The position numbers and the translations under genes were made by a program. DNA of 64,000 bases. It comes from Acinetobacter brisouioides. GTDB lineage: Bacteria; Pseudomonadota; Gammaproteobacteria; Pseudomonadales; Moraxellaceae. Within the stretch, counting starts at the first letter, position 1; each line of letters starts with the position of its first letter. The notes below the pieces were generated by a model, which was given only the letters and a program-made list of their open reading frames with translations, had not been told where the DNA came from and made no database searches. Shown one piece after another: positions 37,709-47,529 of this stretch. Location of the stretch: assembly GCF_004331075.1 (NCBI RefSeq), contig NZ_SJNX01000001.1, positions 310,001-374,000 on the forward strand, read 5' to 3'.

Positions 37709-39094
37709 TTACCAACGAACTTCAAATTTCTTACGTAACCAGATTGCAAGGCTGTTCAACCCGATCATCATGACTAACAATACAATAATGGCTGCTTCGG
37801 TACGACCTTCAAAGAAGTTACGGAGTTCATTGCCCTGCCACAGAAAAATCTGTACAGGTAATGCAGTCGATTGATCCAATGGCGTAGCTGGGACACTCGC
37901 AACGAAAGCACTCATACCAATTAAGAGTAACGGTGCAGTTTCACCCAAAGCCTGCGCCACCCCAATAATCGCACCCGTTAAAATACCAGGCAATGCGAGT
38001 GGTAAGACATGATGCAAAACAGTTTGTATATTAGATGCTCCCAAGCCTTGGGCTGCTTGGCGAATCGAAGGAGGTACCGCTTTGAGTGCTGCACGTGTAG
38101 TAATAATGACAGTTGGCAGCGTCATTAAACTCAAAACCAAACCACCGACCATTGGTGCTGATAATGGCAAATGCATCCAACCCACAAAAATTGCAGCTCC
38201 CAACAGACCAAATACAATTGAAGGAACTGCTGCCAAGTTATTGATATTGACTTCAATAATATCGGTCAGGATATTTTTCTTAGCAAACTCTTCCAGATAA
38301 ATCGCACTTGCCACGCCAATTGGAATCGCAACAAAGATCACGATCAGCATCATGAACAACGAGCCCATAAAGGCACCCGCCAAACCACTGGTTGCAGGTG
38401 AGCTGCGTGAATCACCATTGGTAAAGATCTTGACGTTAAAAGTACGCTCAAGCATATTTTTCTTTGCTAATTGATCGACCAGCTTACGTACTTCAGGACT
38501 CAGCTGTTGTTGATCATCGGGTAAACTACGATCAATCTTGCCAGCTAGCCACACATCCACATTAGCCTCAGCAAGGAACTTTAATTCCTCTTTTTTACCA
38601 ATCAGGTTCGTGTCTTTAAAGACCATATCGCGGATACGAAAAGCTTCAGCACTTGCATAAATACTACGTAAATTATCTTCTTGCCCAGCAAGACTTGGAT
38701 CTTTTGCAATCATGCCCTTAACGATCATGCTATCCCAGTCGACCATACTCATTTTCGTTTGCCAATCGACATAACGCTCTTGGTATTTGGCTGGAGATTC
38801 ACCTGCTCGCTGGACGGGTTTTGCACCCACGTCAATCATCTTTGGATCAAAATACACAGGAACCGTCATACTGGTTTGCCAAAATGACGGTAAACCTTTA
38901 TACAAAATACTACCGAACAATACCGCCACAAAGAATAAACCTGTCACAACTGCTGACAATCCCAACAATCGGAAGATTTTTTCTTTACGATGGCGCTTTG
39001 CCAAAGACTGGGTAATGATTCTTTTACGTTTTTCGCGTAACTCTGCAGCAATCTTCGGATCAACCGCAGGTTGCCGCATTGAAGTCATACTCAT
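37709..39094 (-). CDS. pstA: Phosphate ABC transporter permease PstA
   Basis: 461 residues. After a cytoplasmic start and one helix (about 45-67) comes a long periplasmic domain (about 70-230), absent from the 296-residue E. coli PstA. The membrane core with the binding-protein-dependent transport signature (QAAQGLGASNIQTVLHHVLP) follows. Long PstA forms occur in pseudomonads and relatives. It forms the channel with PstC. Its start overlaps the pstC stop by four bases (ATGA), and pstB follows after 15 bases. Confidence 0.94.
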   Translation of the reverse strand: MSMTSMRQPAVDPKIAAELREKRKRIITQSLAKRHRKEKIFRLLGLSAVVTGLFFVAVLFGSILYKGLPSFWQTSMTVPVYFDPKMIDVGAKPVQRAGESPAKYQERYVDWQTKMSMVDWDSMIVKGMIAKDPSLAGQEDNLRSIYASAEAFRIRDMVFKDTNLIGKKEELKFLAEANVDVWLAGKIDRSLPDDQQQLSPEVRKLVDQLAKKNMLERTFNVKIFTNGDSRSSPATSGLAGAFMGSLFMMLIVIFVAIPIGVASAIYLEEFAKKNILTDIIEVNINNLAAVPSIVFGLLGAAIFVGWMHLPLSAPMVGGLVLSLMTLPTVIITTRAALKAVPPSIRQAAQGLGASNIQTVLHHVLPLALPGILTGAIIGVAQALGETAPLLLIGMSAFVASVPATPLDQSTALPVQIFLWQGNELRNFFEGRTEAAIIVLLVMMIGLNSLAIWLRKKFEVRW

Positions 39095-40470
39095 TCGTAT
39101 TGCTCACGATACTTGCGCACAATGTACAGTGCAACAATATTAAGACCAAGGGTAATCACAAACAGCGTTAAACCTAATGCAAAGGCAACCAGTGCCTGAG
39201 GGCTTGCAAAGTCGGTATCGCCAGTTAACTGGTTCACAATGGTCACGGTCACGGTAGAAACAGCTTCTAGTGGATTAATCTGCAACAATGGGCTGTTGCC
39301 TGCTGCAAGTACCACAATCATGGTTTCACCAATTGCCCGTGATGTCGCCAGCAAAAATGCACCAATAATCCCAGGTAATGCTGCTGGTAAAACCACCTGA
39401 CGAATAGTTTCCGAATGCGTTGCCCCCAAACCCAAAGAACCATCACGCAAAGTACGTGGTACTTGGGTAATAATGTCATCAGACAAAGATGACACAAATG
39501 GAATGATCATAATTCCCATGACAAAACCAGCCGTTAAAGCACTTGTTGCATTAATATCTACACCAATACTAGCGCCTAAATGCTTAAAGAATGGCCCAAC
39601 CACCATTAAAGCAAAAACCCCATACACAATCGTTGGAATACCTGCCAAAATTTCAATGCTTGGTTTTGCCCATGCACGTAGTCTTGGAGAAGCATATTCA
39701 GCAAGATAAATTGCAATCATTAATCCAACAGGAATGGATACCAGTAAGGCAATTACACTGACCATGAGCGTCCCCCATAGCAATGGCAATAAACCATAAC
39801 TGCCTTCTGCACTCCCTGTTGTGCTAAAGCCTGGGTTCCATTCGGTACCAAAGAAAAATGTACTTGGGCTAACAAAATGAAAAAAATGCAATGCTTCACT
39901 CAACATCGACAAAACAATACCAATCGTGGTCAGAATCGCAACACCTGAACATAGCGCCAAACTCATACGAATGACTTTTTCTACACCGTTACGGGCACGA
40001 TATCTTTGACTGATGCATTTTTGAGCAAAAATAAGACCAATCATTGCCACACAGATCACGACTGCAAACTTGGCATATTCACCAATTTTTGCAAGCTGAG
40101 CATATTGTTCTGCGGCTTTTAGTTCATATGGCATGATCTGATCAGTAACACCAAATCCTGTAGCAATGGCTCGAACACGATCGAGTAAAACCCTTTTACT
40201 TGCATCATCTAGATTTGAAAGCACCGATGTAGGCACCCGATTAAATACCGCCTCATGCAGTAAAGTGGGTTCCAACAGATTCCAAATCGCCAAGATGAGG
40301 AAAGCAGGAATACCACACCACATTGCAACAAGGGCACCGTAATACCCAGGACGGGAGTGCAAACTAACGGAGCTATTGCCTTGCCCTGCCAACTGACGGC
40401 TCTTTTTTAAGCCTAACTGGTATGCAACTGCAATCAATGCCAGCAGTACACCCAAAAGAAGCAGATTCAT
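39091..40470 (-). CDS. pstC: Phosphate ABC transporter permease PstC
   Basis: 459 residues, again longer than E. coli PstC (319) through an N-terminal region with extra helices and a soluble loop (about 65-135). The core shows SIEILAGIPTIVYGVFAL, the transport signature DGSLGLGATHSETIRQVVLP and AIGETMIVVLAAG. It pairs with PstA as the phosphate channel. pstS lies 85 bases upstream on the same strand. Confidence 0.94.
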   Translation of the reverse strand: MNLLLLGVLLALIAVAYQLGLKKSRQLAGQGNSSVSLHSRPGYYGALVAMWCGIPAFLILAIWNLLEPTLLHEAVFNRVPTSVLSNLDDASKRVLLDRVRAIATGFGVTDQIMPYELKAAEQYAQLAKIGEYAKFAVVICVAMIGLIFAQKCISQRYRARNGVEKVIRMSLALCSGVAILTTIGIVLSMLSEALHFFHFVSPSTFFFGTEWNPGFSTTGSAEGSYGLLPLLWGTLMVSVIALLVSIPVGLMIAIYLAEYASPRLRAWAKPSIEILAGIPTIVYGVFALMVVGPFFKHLGASIGVDINATSALTAGFVMGIMIIPFVSSLSDDIITQVPRTLRDGSLGLGATHSETIRQVVLPAALPGIIGAFLLATSRAIGETMIVVLAAGNSPLLQINPLEAVSTVTVTIVNQLTGDTDFASPQALVAFALGLTLFVITLGLNIVALYIVRKYREQYE

Positions 40471-40555
40471 CTTATCTCCGCTCGTTTTTACTTTGATACA
40501 AAGCCCAATCGGTCAACTCAAAACCCTAGATTGACCTAATTTTGAGCAAATCCAA

Positions 40556-41587
40556 TTAGTTAACAGTTCGACCTGTTTGAAAATCTGCCAAAATTTTTGC
40601 ACGCTCTGCATCAGACATTGCAATCAATCCAGCACGTTCAAGTTTTGAGCCTTTACCAGAAACGTGTTTATTTAAGAAATATTCAACGTACTGTGGTAAA
40701 CCTTTCACAAGTTTCACATGTTCTCCTTTTACATAGAAGAATAATGGACGAGATACAGGATATTTACCATTCAAGATCGTTTTTTCACTTGGAACAACAT
40801 TATTGACTGTTGCGACGCGTAATCGGTCACGGTTTTGATTATAGAAACCAAGACCAAATACCCCCACTGCACTTGGGGAAGTTTTTAAACGTGCCAATGT
40901 TTCTGTGTAGTCTCCTGAAATTTCTATCACGCGACCATCTTTACGAAAGCTAGAACATGCTTTTTTTTGTGCTTCTTTATCTAACTTTTTAAAGTAATCA
41001 TATGCTTCACAGCCAGCATCCACCATTTTTTCTTGAAACACTTCACGCGTACCGTGGTTAGATGCAGGAATCACTAAAGTAATAGGTTCATTGGGTAAGC
41101 TTGAGTCGATCTGATTCCAGCGTGTATATGGGTTTGGAACTAACTTGCCTTTTGAAGGAAGTTTCTCAGCCAACGCTGCAAATACATGATACGGTTTTAA
41201 TTTATAGGCTGGTTTTGAACTGTTTGATGCAAATGCGATACCATCATAACCGATTTTTATTTCTTGGATTTTATTCACGCCTGCTTTTTTACATGCTGCA
41301 ATTTCAGTGTCTTTAATTTTACGTGATGCATTGGCAATATCGATAGTATTATCACCTACACCCTGACAAAATTGCTTCAAACCAGCAGATGAACCACCAG
41401 AACCAACAACTGGCACTTTAAACTGGGGGAAAGTATGTCCGAAGTCTTCTGCCACAATACTTGCATAAGGCAATACCGTAGAAGAACCTGAGATTTGAAT
41501 AGTTTCGCGCGCTGCACGCGCGCCTGTTGCGAATATTGTTACTGAACAAGCAAATGCTAAGGCAAAATATTTTTTGCTAAAATTCAT
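40556..41587 (-). CDS. pstS: Periplasmic phosphate-binding protein PstS
   Basis: 343 residues from the ATG at 41587, preferred to the ATG at 41593 because GAGAG then has good spacing. A signal peptide (cleavage expected after ARA, near 26) is followed by the phosphate-binding pattern ISGSSTVLPYASIVAE and VGSGGSSAGLKQFCQG, with SRKI and SNHGTREVF further on. It delivers phosphate to PstCA. A Pho box lies 86 bases upstream, so pstSCAB should be turned on by PhoB when phosphate is low. Confidence 0.94.
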   Translation of the reverse strand: MNFSKKYFALAFACSVTIFATGARAARETIQISGSSTVLPYASIVAEDFGHTFPQFKVPVVGSGGSSAGLKQFCQGVGDNTIDIANASRKIKDTEIAACKKAGVNKIQEIKIGYDGIAFASNSSKPAYKLKPYHVFAALAEKLPSKGKLVPNPYTRWNQIDSSLPNEPITLVIPASNHGTREVFQEKMVDAGCEAYDYFKKLDKEAQKKACSSFRKDGRVIEISGDYTETLARLKTSPSAVGVFGLGFYNQNRDRLRVATVNNVVPSEKTILNGKYPVSRPLFFYVKGEHVKLVKGLPQYVEYFLNKHVSGKGSKLERAGLIAMSDAERAKILADFQTGRTVN

Positions 41588-41593
41588 TCCCAT

Positions 41594-41854
41594 CTCTCAA
41601 TTTAATTTATACCAAGAAAACTGCTGCTTTTTTTGGTAAATTTATGCTGAATCTTTTGCATTTTGAGTTTTTTATATGACATTTATGTTACAAATTAAAG
41701 ACTAATTTGTAATAATCTAGATTAGATTTAGTTTTTATAATTTTCATTAAAAATCAATAATAAATATAAATTAGATCAACTTAATCATGACGCTTGCTAT
41801 CATCCAAGGCTTGATTTCACCAACATGAATCTACTTTAAATACGATTAATTTAA
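41594..41854. other. Upstream region of pstS
   Basis: The gap from pstS to the ddc stop is about 320 bases. It holds the Pho box and the ddc terminator; the rest is AT-rich and I see nothing else. Confidence 0.5.
41673..41693 (-). promoter_or_regulatory. Pho box upstream of pstS
   Basis: On the minus strand TTGTAAC-ATAA-ATGTCAT matches the two 7-mers and 4-base AT spacer of the PhoB consensus (CTGTCAT-AWAW-CTGTCAY) at 10 of 14 repeat positions, with a fitting spacer. Confidence 0.7.
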
Positions 41855-41884
41855 TAAAAAAAGGTCACATCAGTGACCTTTTTC
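41855..41884 (-). terminator. Intrinsic terminator of dat-ddc
   Basis: aaggtcac (41861-41868) pairs with gtgacctt (41873-41880) around ATCA; seven U follow on the minus strand. Confidence 0.85.
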
Positions 41885-41910
41885 TACAACTTGATGGCAA
41901 CTTATTTTAG

Positions 41911-43443
41911 TTAGTCAATCGCTGGAACATAAGTTCCTGCTGCAATTGCATCTTTAATACGATTAGCTTCAGCTAAAACCAATCCAAGTAAGTTTTGTAC
42001 ATTCTCAAGCGTTGCTACTGGGCTTAAAGTAGTCATTTTCAATGATTGAACATCACCTACTTTTGTTACACCAATATTTGCCTCACCACGTGCAAACAAT
42101 TCATCTGCAACGTTTTGATTGAGGCTATCAAGAAACTCAGCAGGATAGCCTTCAGGCACAACACGGAACAAAACTGATGCGAATTGTGGTTCAACCAACA
42201 ATTCAAGACCAGCAGTTGCTTTAATATAATCGGCAACTTCACGAGTCAACTTGACACCATGATCAATCATTGAACCATAAAGTTCTTCACCCAATGCTTC
42301 AACAGTCATCCACAATTTCAATGCATCAAAACGACGAGTCGTTTGTAATGACTTAGAAACAAGGTTTGGTACACCATGCTCTTCATCATAAGCAGAGTTC
42401 AGATATTCTGCTTCATAATGCATAAAGCGATAGTTGGCTTCGTCTTTCAACAAGAAAGCACCACAACTAATGCTTTGGAAATAGTGTTTATGGAAGTCTA
42501 GCGTCACCGAATCTGACAATTCAATACCATCTAGCATTGAACGGAATTCATTCGATAAAATCAGTGCGCCGCCCCAAGCTGCATCGACATGCATCCACGC
42601 ACCATACTGGTTAGTGATGTCACGAATTTTCTTGAGTGGGTCAATTGCACCAGCGTCAGTCGTCCCAGCTGTTGCAACAACACAGGCTACGATTTTACCC
42701 TCAGCTTTCAAATGCGCCATGGTTTTTTCCAGCGCATCAACATCCATCTGAGCATTTTCGTTCACAGGAACAGTCACAACTGACTGAAAGCCCATGCCCA
42801 TCATTGCCATGTTCTTTTGCACAGAGAAGTGTGCATTTTCAGAACAAATGACTTTGACATTTTTCAATGCATCAGCAGGTAAGCCATCACGCTGTACAGA
42901 CCATTCCTGACCGTTTTCGCCTTTCCAGTTTTTCGCAATACACCAGTCGCGCGCAAGCAATACACCCATAAGGTTAGATTGCGTACCACCAGAGGTAAAT
43001 ACCCCTGCCTGACCTGTGCCATAGCCCACTTTTTGACGTAACCAGTCAATCAATTGAACTTCCATCAACGAACCTGCAGGGCTTTGATCCCATGAATCCA
43101 TTGATTGGTTGGTCGCATTGATTAACACTTCCGCAATCTGGCTCATCACCATCGTCGGGCAGTGTAAATGTGCCAATGAATGTGGATGATGTACTTTTAA
43201 ACTTTTATTGAGAAAAAGCTCAACCATACGTTGTAAAGACTGCTGTACACCTAAACCATCTTTAGATGGTTTAAAAGAAATTGCTGCGCGCAAATCTTTG
43301 ATGCTGCCGCCTGTGTACATTTTATCATTTTGTAACCATGCTGAAACGGCTTTGACCGCTTCACCCATTGCTGACTGATAGTCAGCAATGGATTGAGCAT
43401 CATTACAAAGTAAAGCTTTGCGATGTTGTGCAAAATCAACCAT
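41911..43443 (-). CDS. ddc: L-2,4-diaminobutyrate decarboxylase
   Basis: 510 residues, a group II PLP decarboxylase. It makes 1,3-diaminopropane, a polyamine typical of Acinetobacter, from L-2,4-diaminobutyrate. Core motifs: [41 protein letters not shown] and the PLP lysine in LDFHKHYFQ. The gene starts one base inside the stop of dat (TAATG), so the two are translationally coupled and run as one short pathway: dat makes the substrate and ddc decarboxylates it. Confidence 0.95.
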   Translation of the reverse strand: MVDFAQHRKALLCNDAQSIADYQSAMGEAVKAVSAWLQNDKMYTGGSIKDLRAAISFKPSKDGLGVQQSLQRMVELFLNKSLKVHHPHSLAHLHCPTMVMSQIAEVLINATNQSMDSWDQSPAGSLMEVQLIDWLRQKVGYGTGQAGVFTSGGTQSNLMGVLLARDWCIAKNWKGENGQEWSVQRDGLPADALKNVKVICSENAHFSVQKNMAMMGMGFQSVVTVPVNENAQMDVDALEKTMAHLKAEGKIVACVVATAGTTDAGAIDPLKKIRDITNQYGAWMHVDAAWGGALILSNEFRSMLDGIELSDSVTLDFHKHYFQSISCGAFLLKDEANYRFMHYEAEYLNSAYDEEHGVPNLVSKSLQTTRRFDALKLWMTVEALGEELYGSMIDHGVKLTREVADYIKATAGLELLVEPQFASVLFRVVPEGYPAEFLDSLNQNVADELFARGEANIGVTKVGDVQSLKMTTLSPVATLENVQNLLGLVLAEANRIKDAIAAGTYVPAID

Positions 43444-44816
43444 TAAGCACCTCGAACGGCAACAAGCGCCTCAGCAATTGCTTTCTTGAAGCGTGCAATA
43501 ACTTCTACACACTCATCTTGAGTAATGATCAATGGGCAAAGTAAACGAATCACTGTACCGTTACGACCACCTTTTTCTAACAACAATTTGTTGTTAAAGC
43601 ATGCTGTTTGAATCGCAGCAGCCAATTGCGCATCTGCAGGTAATGAACCCATGTGATCAGCAGCTTTACGCTCATCAACAATTTCAATACCTAACATTAA
43701 GCCACGACCACGTACGTTACCAATACATGGGAATTCTTGTGCCAATTTTTTCATTTCAGCTTGTAAGAAATCACCACGTTCTTGCGCATTTTGAGCTAGG
43801 TTTTGTTCTTTAATGACTTGTAAAGAAGCTAAACCTGTACCCATTGCCAATTGGTTACCACGGAAAGTACCCGTGTGACCCGCTGGTTGCCAAGCATCAA
43901 ATTTACGTTTAATGCCCAATACTGCAAGTGGCAAGCTACCACCGACTGCTTTAGACATAACAACAACATCTGGCTCAATACCCGCATGTTCAAAGGCAAA
44001 CATTTTGCCTGAACGTGCAAAGCCCGCTTGTACTTCATCAAGAATCAACACAATGTTGTGTTTTTCAGTTACTTCACGGATTTTACGAAGCCATTTTGTA
44101 GGTGCAATTACAACACCGCCTTCACCCTGAATCGCTTCAAGAATGACAGCAGCAGGTTTAGTCACACCGCTTTCAACATCTTCAATAAACTGTTCAAAGT
44201 AATAAGTTAATGCATCAACACCTGCTTCACCACCAAGACCCAATGGGCAACGGTATTCATGCGGGTATGGCATAAACTGAACACCAGGCATAAGGTTATT
44301 GACTGCATTTTTTGCACTCAAGTTACCCGTCATAGCCAATGAGCCATGCGTCATGCCGTGATAGCCACCAGAGAAGCTAATCACTGAACCACGACCAGTA
44401 TAAGTTTTTGCAAGTTTAATCGCTGCTTCTGTTGCATCTGCACCAGATGGACCACAGAACTGTAAGCAATATTCTTCTTTACCGCCAGGCAAATAAGCCA
44501 ATAAAGCTTCAGTAAAAGCATCTTTTAAAGGTGTCGTTAGGTCTAAAGTATGCAAAGGCAAACCACTTGCAAGTGTGTCTTGGATACTTTGAATAACCGC
44601 AGGGTGGTTATGACCTAATGCCAATGTCCCTGCACCAGCTAAACAATCAAGGTACTCAGTACCTTCAACATCAGTAACCCAACAACCTTGTGCTTTCGCT
44701 ATCGCTAACGGTAATTTACGTGGATAACTACGAACATTCGATTCCATCTGACTTTGGCGAGTCAAGTAATATTCGTTGGTGGAATTGGTGGCAGGATTTA
44801 CAGAAGTAACGCTCAT
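43443..44816 (-). CDS. dat: Diaminobutyrate-2-oxoglutarate aminotransferase
   Basis: 457 residues, class-III PLP aminotransferase. It interconverts L-aspartate semialdehyde plus glutamate with L-2,4-diaminobutyrate plus 2-oxoglutarate. Visible motifs: [48 protein letters not shown], and the PLP lysine in [14 protein letters not shown]. The dat-ddc order and coupling match the pair characterised in Acinetobacter baumannii. Confidence 0.95.
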   Translation of the reverse strand: MSVTSVNPATNSTNEYYLTRQSQMESNVRSYPRKLPLAIAKAQGCWVTDVEGTEYLDCLAGAGTLALGHNHPAVIQSIQDTLASGLPLHTLDLTTPLKDAFTEALLAYLPGGKEEYCLQFCGPSGADATEAAIKLAKTYTGRGSVISFSGGYHGMTHGSLAMTGNLSAKNAVNNLMPGVQFMPYPHEYRCPLGLGGEAGVDALTYYFEQFIEDVESGVTKPAAVILEAIQGEGGVVIAPTKWLRKIREVTEKHNIVLILDEVQAGFARSGKMFAFEHAGIEPDVVVMSKAVGGSLPLAVLGIKRKFDAWQPAGHTGTFRGNQLAMGTGLASLQVIKEQNLAQNAQERGDFLQAEMKKLAQEFPCIGNVRGRGLMLGIEIVDERKAADHMGSLPADAQLAAAIQTACFNNKLLLEKGGRNGTVIRLLCPLIITQDECVEVIARFKKAIAEALVAVRGA

Positions 44817-45278
44817 ATCGAATTACCATCTCTGATATGGGTTGAAAGAAATAAGTCTGGTGACTTGTGGTCCTTTGACTCGGTGCTTGTAGAATTCTAG
44901 TTAGACAAAATTTAGAACTTATAACTAGGAGGGCGATAATACCCTTTTTTCTATAAAAATAAAGACCTTTTAGCTCTTTATTTGGCCTAATTCATTGAAA
45001 AAAGCATTTATCTAATGAATTAGCTTCATTATTATGATACTCCATGACAATAATAAGAAAATCCTTCTCATCAGAAATATTTTTTTATCTTTAGACCAAC
45101 AAAAGAATCAATTAAATATTCAACAATTAATCTACTGAATTTAAAAGACTTTATTTATAAAAATGAGATACAAAAACTTAAAAAGTATTACAAAGAAGCG
45201 ACAATTTCACTTTAGATAATCCGTTTTATCCAATTAACATGAGTCAGACAACAAACACTCCAAATTCAAGGAAAATTT
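44817..45278. other. Gap between dat and the SIMPL-domain gene
   Basis: 462 AT-rich bases holding the divergent promoters. Apart from the CTAGTTA inverted repeat near dat I see no reading frame, tRNA or known riboswitch. Confidence 0.5.
44897..44928 (-). promoter_or_regulatory. Inverted repeat upstream of dat, possible operator
   Basis: ctagtta (44897-44903) and taactag (44922-44928) are exact inverted copies 18 bases apart, 80-110 bases upstream of the dat start. Spacing and position fit a regulator site, but no regulator is adjacent. Confidence 0.3.
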
Positions 45279-45980
45279 ATGAGAAATTTGCTCGTATCTA
45301 GCTTACTTATTGCTAGCGTCAGTAGCCCTGTTTTTGCCGCAACCACTGAGGCATTAAACTACAATGTCATCAGCATTCAGGCTGTTGCTTCCCGCGAGGT
45401 TTCCAATGACCAAATTCAAGCTGTTCTTTATATTGAAAAGAACAATAAACAGCCTGCCGAACTGGCCAATCAAATTAATGTACTGATGAACCAGGCATTG
45501 GTAACTGCCAAAAAATATCCGCAAGTGAAAGTCAAAACTGGCGCACAAAGTACCTACCCTGTTTACGACACTGATAACAAAAAACTCAAAGAATGGCGCG
45601 GACGTGCTGAACTACAAATCGAAAGCCACGACTTTAAGGCCGCCAGTCAACTGATTAGTGAACTACAACAGAACTTCCAGACTGACTCGATTGGTTTTAG
45701 CATTTCTGATGAACAGCGCAGCAAAGTTGAAAATGAACTTATGCTTGAAGCATCTAAAAACTTCCAGCAACGTGCTCAGCTACTGACCCAGTCTTGGCAC
45801 AAAACTGGCTACAATCTGGTTAACCTCAATGTAAACACCAACAGTAGTTATCGCCCAATCATGATGAGTGCAAGAACTGCCAAGTTTGCTGAAGTTGCTG
45901 CCGCACCAATCGCACAAGACATGAATGCGGGAGAATCTAAAATTAGTGTCAGCGCAAATGGAACAATTCAACTAAAATAA
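45279..45980 (+). CDS. SIMPL-domain (DUF541) periplasmic protein
   Basis: 233 residues with a signal peptide (cleavage expected after VFA, near 20); GGAAAA lies upstream of the ATG. The mature protein fits the SIMPL/DUF541 pattern: VISIQAVASREVSNDQIQA as the first strand, paired helices, GAQSTYPVYD, a central KLKEWRGRAELQIES segment, and a final KISVSANGTIQLK strand. Family members include periplasmic and outer-membrane proteins of poorly defined role, such as BP26. The next gene begins 31 bases later and may be co-transcribed. Confidence 0.82.
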   Translation: MRNLLVSSLLIASVSSPVFAATTEALNYNVISIQAVASREVSNDQIQAVLYIEKNNKQPAELANQINVLMNQALVTAKKYPQVKVKTGAQSTYPVYDTDNKKLKEWRGRAELQIESHDFKAASQLISELQQNFQTDSIGFSISDEQRSKVENELMLEASKNFQQRAQLLTQSWHKTGYNLVNLNVNTNSSYRPIMMSARTAKFAEVAAAPIAQDMNAGESKISVSANGTIQLK

Positions 45981-46011
45981 GGCTTTGAATTAGTCTAAGT
46001 GAAATAACCCG

Positions 46012-46377
46012 ATGAAATCTTTCTATGCCAACCACATTTCCTGTAGCCAAGATGATGATGTTTTCACGATTGGTTTGGCAGATGATGAACTTGACCCGAT
46101 TGATTTTGTCATCTTAAGCCGTATTGATGAGCCTGATATGGCAGTAAATCAACAAATTGGGCTTTTGGTCAACGAAACTGAGTTTGAGTTTCAGGACGTA
46201 ATTGAATCTATTCGTTTTTTTGATACACAAATAGTCATTCAACTCGCAGCAGATAAAGTTGCGGAAGAGTTAGAGTACACTTCAATTCATATTGAACTGG
46301 CAGATCAAAATGAAGATTTGCCCCGCGCTATAAAACGTATGTTTGCAGGCTCAAGCGTACAGTTAAAATTTAATTAA
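46012..46377 (+). CDS. Small acidic protein resembling Imm10-type immunity proteins
   Basis: 121 residues, acidic, no signal peptide. The opening DDDVFTIGLADDELDPIDFV, then ILSRIDEPD and later IQLAADK and AIKRMF, recall the Imm10 immunity family (a strand, Gly-x-Ala-Asp, an acidic loop, then x-x-LQR, and a C-terminal helix). No toxin gene is next to it; the neighbours are a SIMPL-domain protein and a desaturase. The match is from memory of the pattern, so hypothetical protein is the safe label. Confidence 0.6.
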   Translation: MKSFYANHISCSQDDDVFTIGLADDELDPIDFVILSRIDEPDMAVNQQIGLLVNETEFEFQDVIESIRFFDTQIVIQLAADKVAEELEYTSIHIELADQNEDLPRAIKRMFAGSSVQLKFN

Positions 46378-46378
46378 T

Positions 46379-46410
46379 AAAAAAGCGCAGTTTAGACTGC
46401 GCTTTTTTAT
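46379..46410. terminator. Bidirectional terminator between the Imm10-like and desaturase genes
   Basis: agcgcagt (46384-46391) pairs with actgcgct (46396-46403) with A and T runs on both flanks, between convergent stops. Confidence 0.85.
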
Positions 46411-46420
46411 GACTGCATGA

Positions 46421-47515
46421 TTATTTTTTAAATGGTAGAGAGTATTTCAAAATACGTCCCAAAACTTGTCCATATTGTTTAAACAAGCTGGCATTGTTGT
46501 AGTTTAAACCATATTTTTTACATACAGCCTCTACTTTTGGCCCCATTTTGCGGTAGCGGCGTGCAGGAATTTCTGGGTACAAGTGATGCTCAATTTGATG
46601 GCTCAAATGTCCAGTCAAAATATGAAAGGCTTCAGAACCTGTTAAGTTCGATGAACCGCGAATTTGGCGCATATACCAGTGTCCGCGACTTTCATTTTCC
46701 AAGACGCTTTTTGGAAACACTTCTACATCTTTGGTGAAGTGACCACAGAAAATGATACTGAATGTCCAAGCATTACGAATACCATTTGCTGCGAGGTTTC
46801 CAAGCAATACAGGTACTGCACTTGGTCCTGCAACAAGTGGGAAAAACACATAATCCTTGAACAATTGTTTCGCGACTTTACGTTGTACCGGACGCATTTC
46901 TTGTATAAATTTGGCTTTGGTCTTACGCCCCATCATCAGTTTGCCGACTTCCAAGTTTTGGATCGCGACACCCCACTGGAACAGCAAACAAAATGGAATA
47001 CTGTACAACGGTTGCAATAAATAGCTTTTTTTCCAACGCTGTTCTGGAAATAAACGGACTAAACCATAACCAATATCATCATCCATCCCTTTAATGTTGG
47101 TATAGGTATGATGTTTATAGTTATGAGTTTGACGCCAATTATCACTTGTACCGACATTATCCCATTCGTAGGTTTGTCCCATGAATTTCGGATCATTCAT
47201 CCAGTCATATTGACCGTGCATGACATTGTGTCCGACTTCCATATTTTCCAAAATTTTAGACAAGCCTAACAAGCCTGTACCCAGTACCCACGCTGGTGGA
47301 AACCAGCCTGCGAACAATAAAGCACGACCTGCTAGACTGCTATAACGTACAACAGAGTACACACGGCGAATGTACTGAGCATCTTGCTCGCCCAAGTCAT
47401 CCACAACTTCTTGTTTGATGGCATCTAGCTCTTGAGCAAGCGCCTCTAAATCGGCTTCACTGAGTTCGCGGTTTTTTGGATTTTTAAAATATTGTGTTTT
47501 TACTTGCATATTCAT
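46421..47515 (-). CDS. Membrane fatty-acid desaturase
   Basis: 364 residues with three histidine boxes that hold the di-iron site: GHNVMHG (His96, His100), HNYKHH (His131, His135, His136) and HQIEHH (His306-311). Hydrophobic helices separate them. This is a front-end/acyl-CoA-type desaturase family; in pseudomonads the DesB/DesC pair makes unsaturated acyl chains aerobically. The ferredoxin-type reductase gene ends 14 bases upstream on the same strand and is the likely electron donor. The start at 47515 has GAGAGG upstream. Confidence 0.92.
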   Translation of the reverse strand: MNMQVKTQYFKNPKNRELSEADLEALAQELDAIKQEVVDDLGEQDAQYIRRVYSVVRYSSLAGRALLFAGWFPPAWVLGTGLLGLSKILENMEVGHNVMHGQYDWMNDPKFMGQTYEWDNVGTSDNWRQTHNYKHHTYTNIKGMDDDIGYGLVRLFPEQRWKKSYLLQPLYSIPFCLLFQWGVAIQNLEVGKLMMGRKTKAKFIQEMRPVQRKVAKQLFKDYVFFPLVAGPSAVPVLLGNLAANGIRNAWTFSIIFCGHFTKDVEVFPKSVLENESRGHWYMRQIRGSSNLTGSEAFHILTGHLSHQIEHHLYPEIPARRYRKMGPKVEAVCKKYGLNYNNASLFKQYGQVLGRILKYSLPFKK

Positions 47516-47529
47516 AGCAGATGCCTCTC

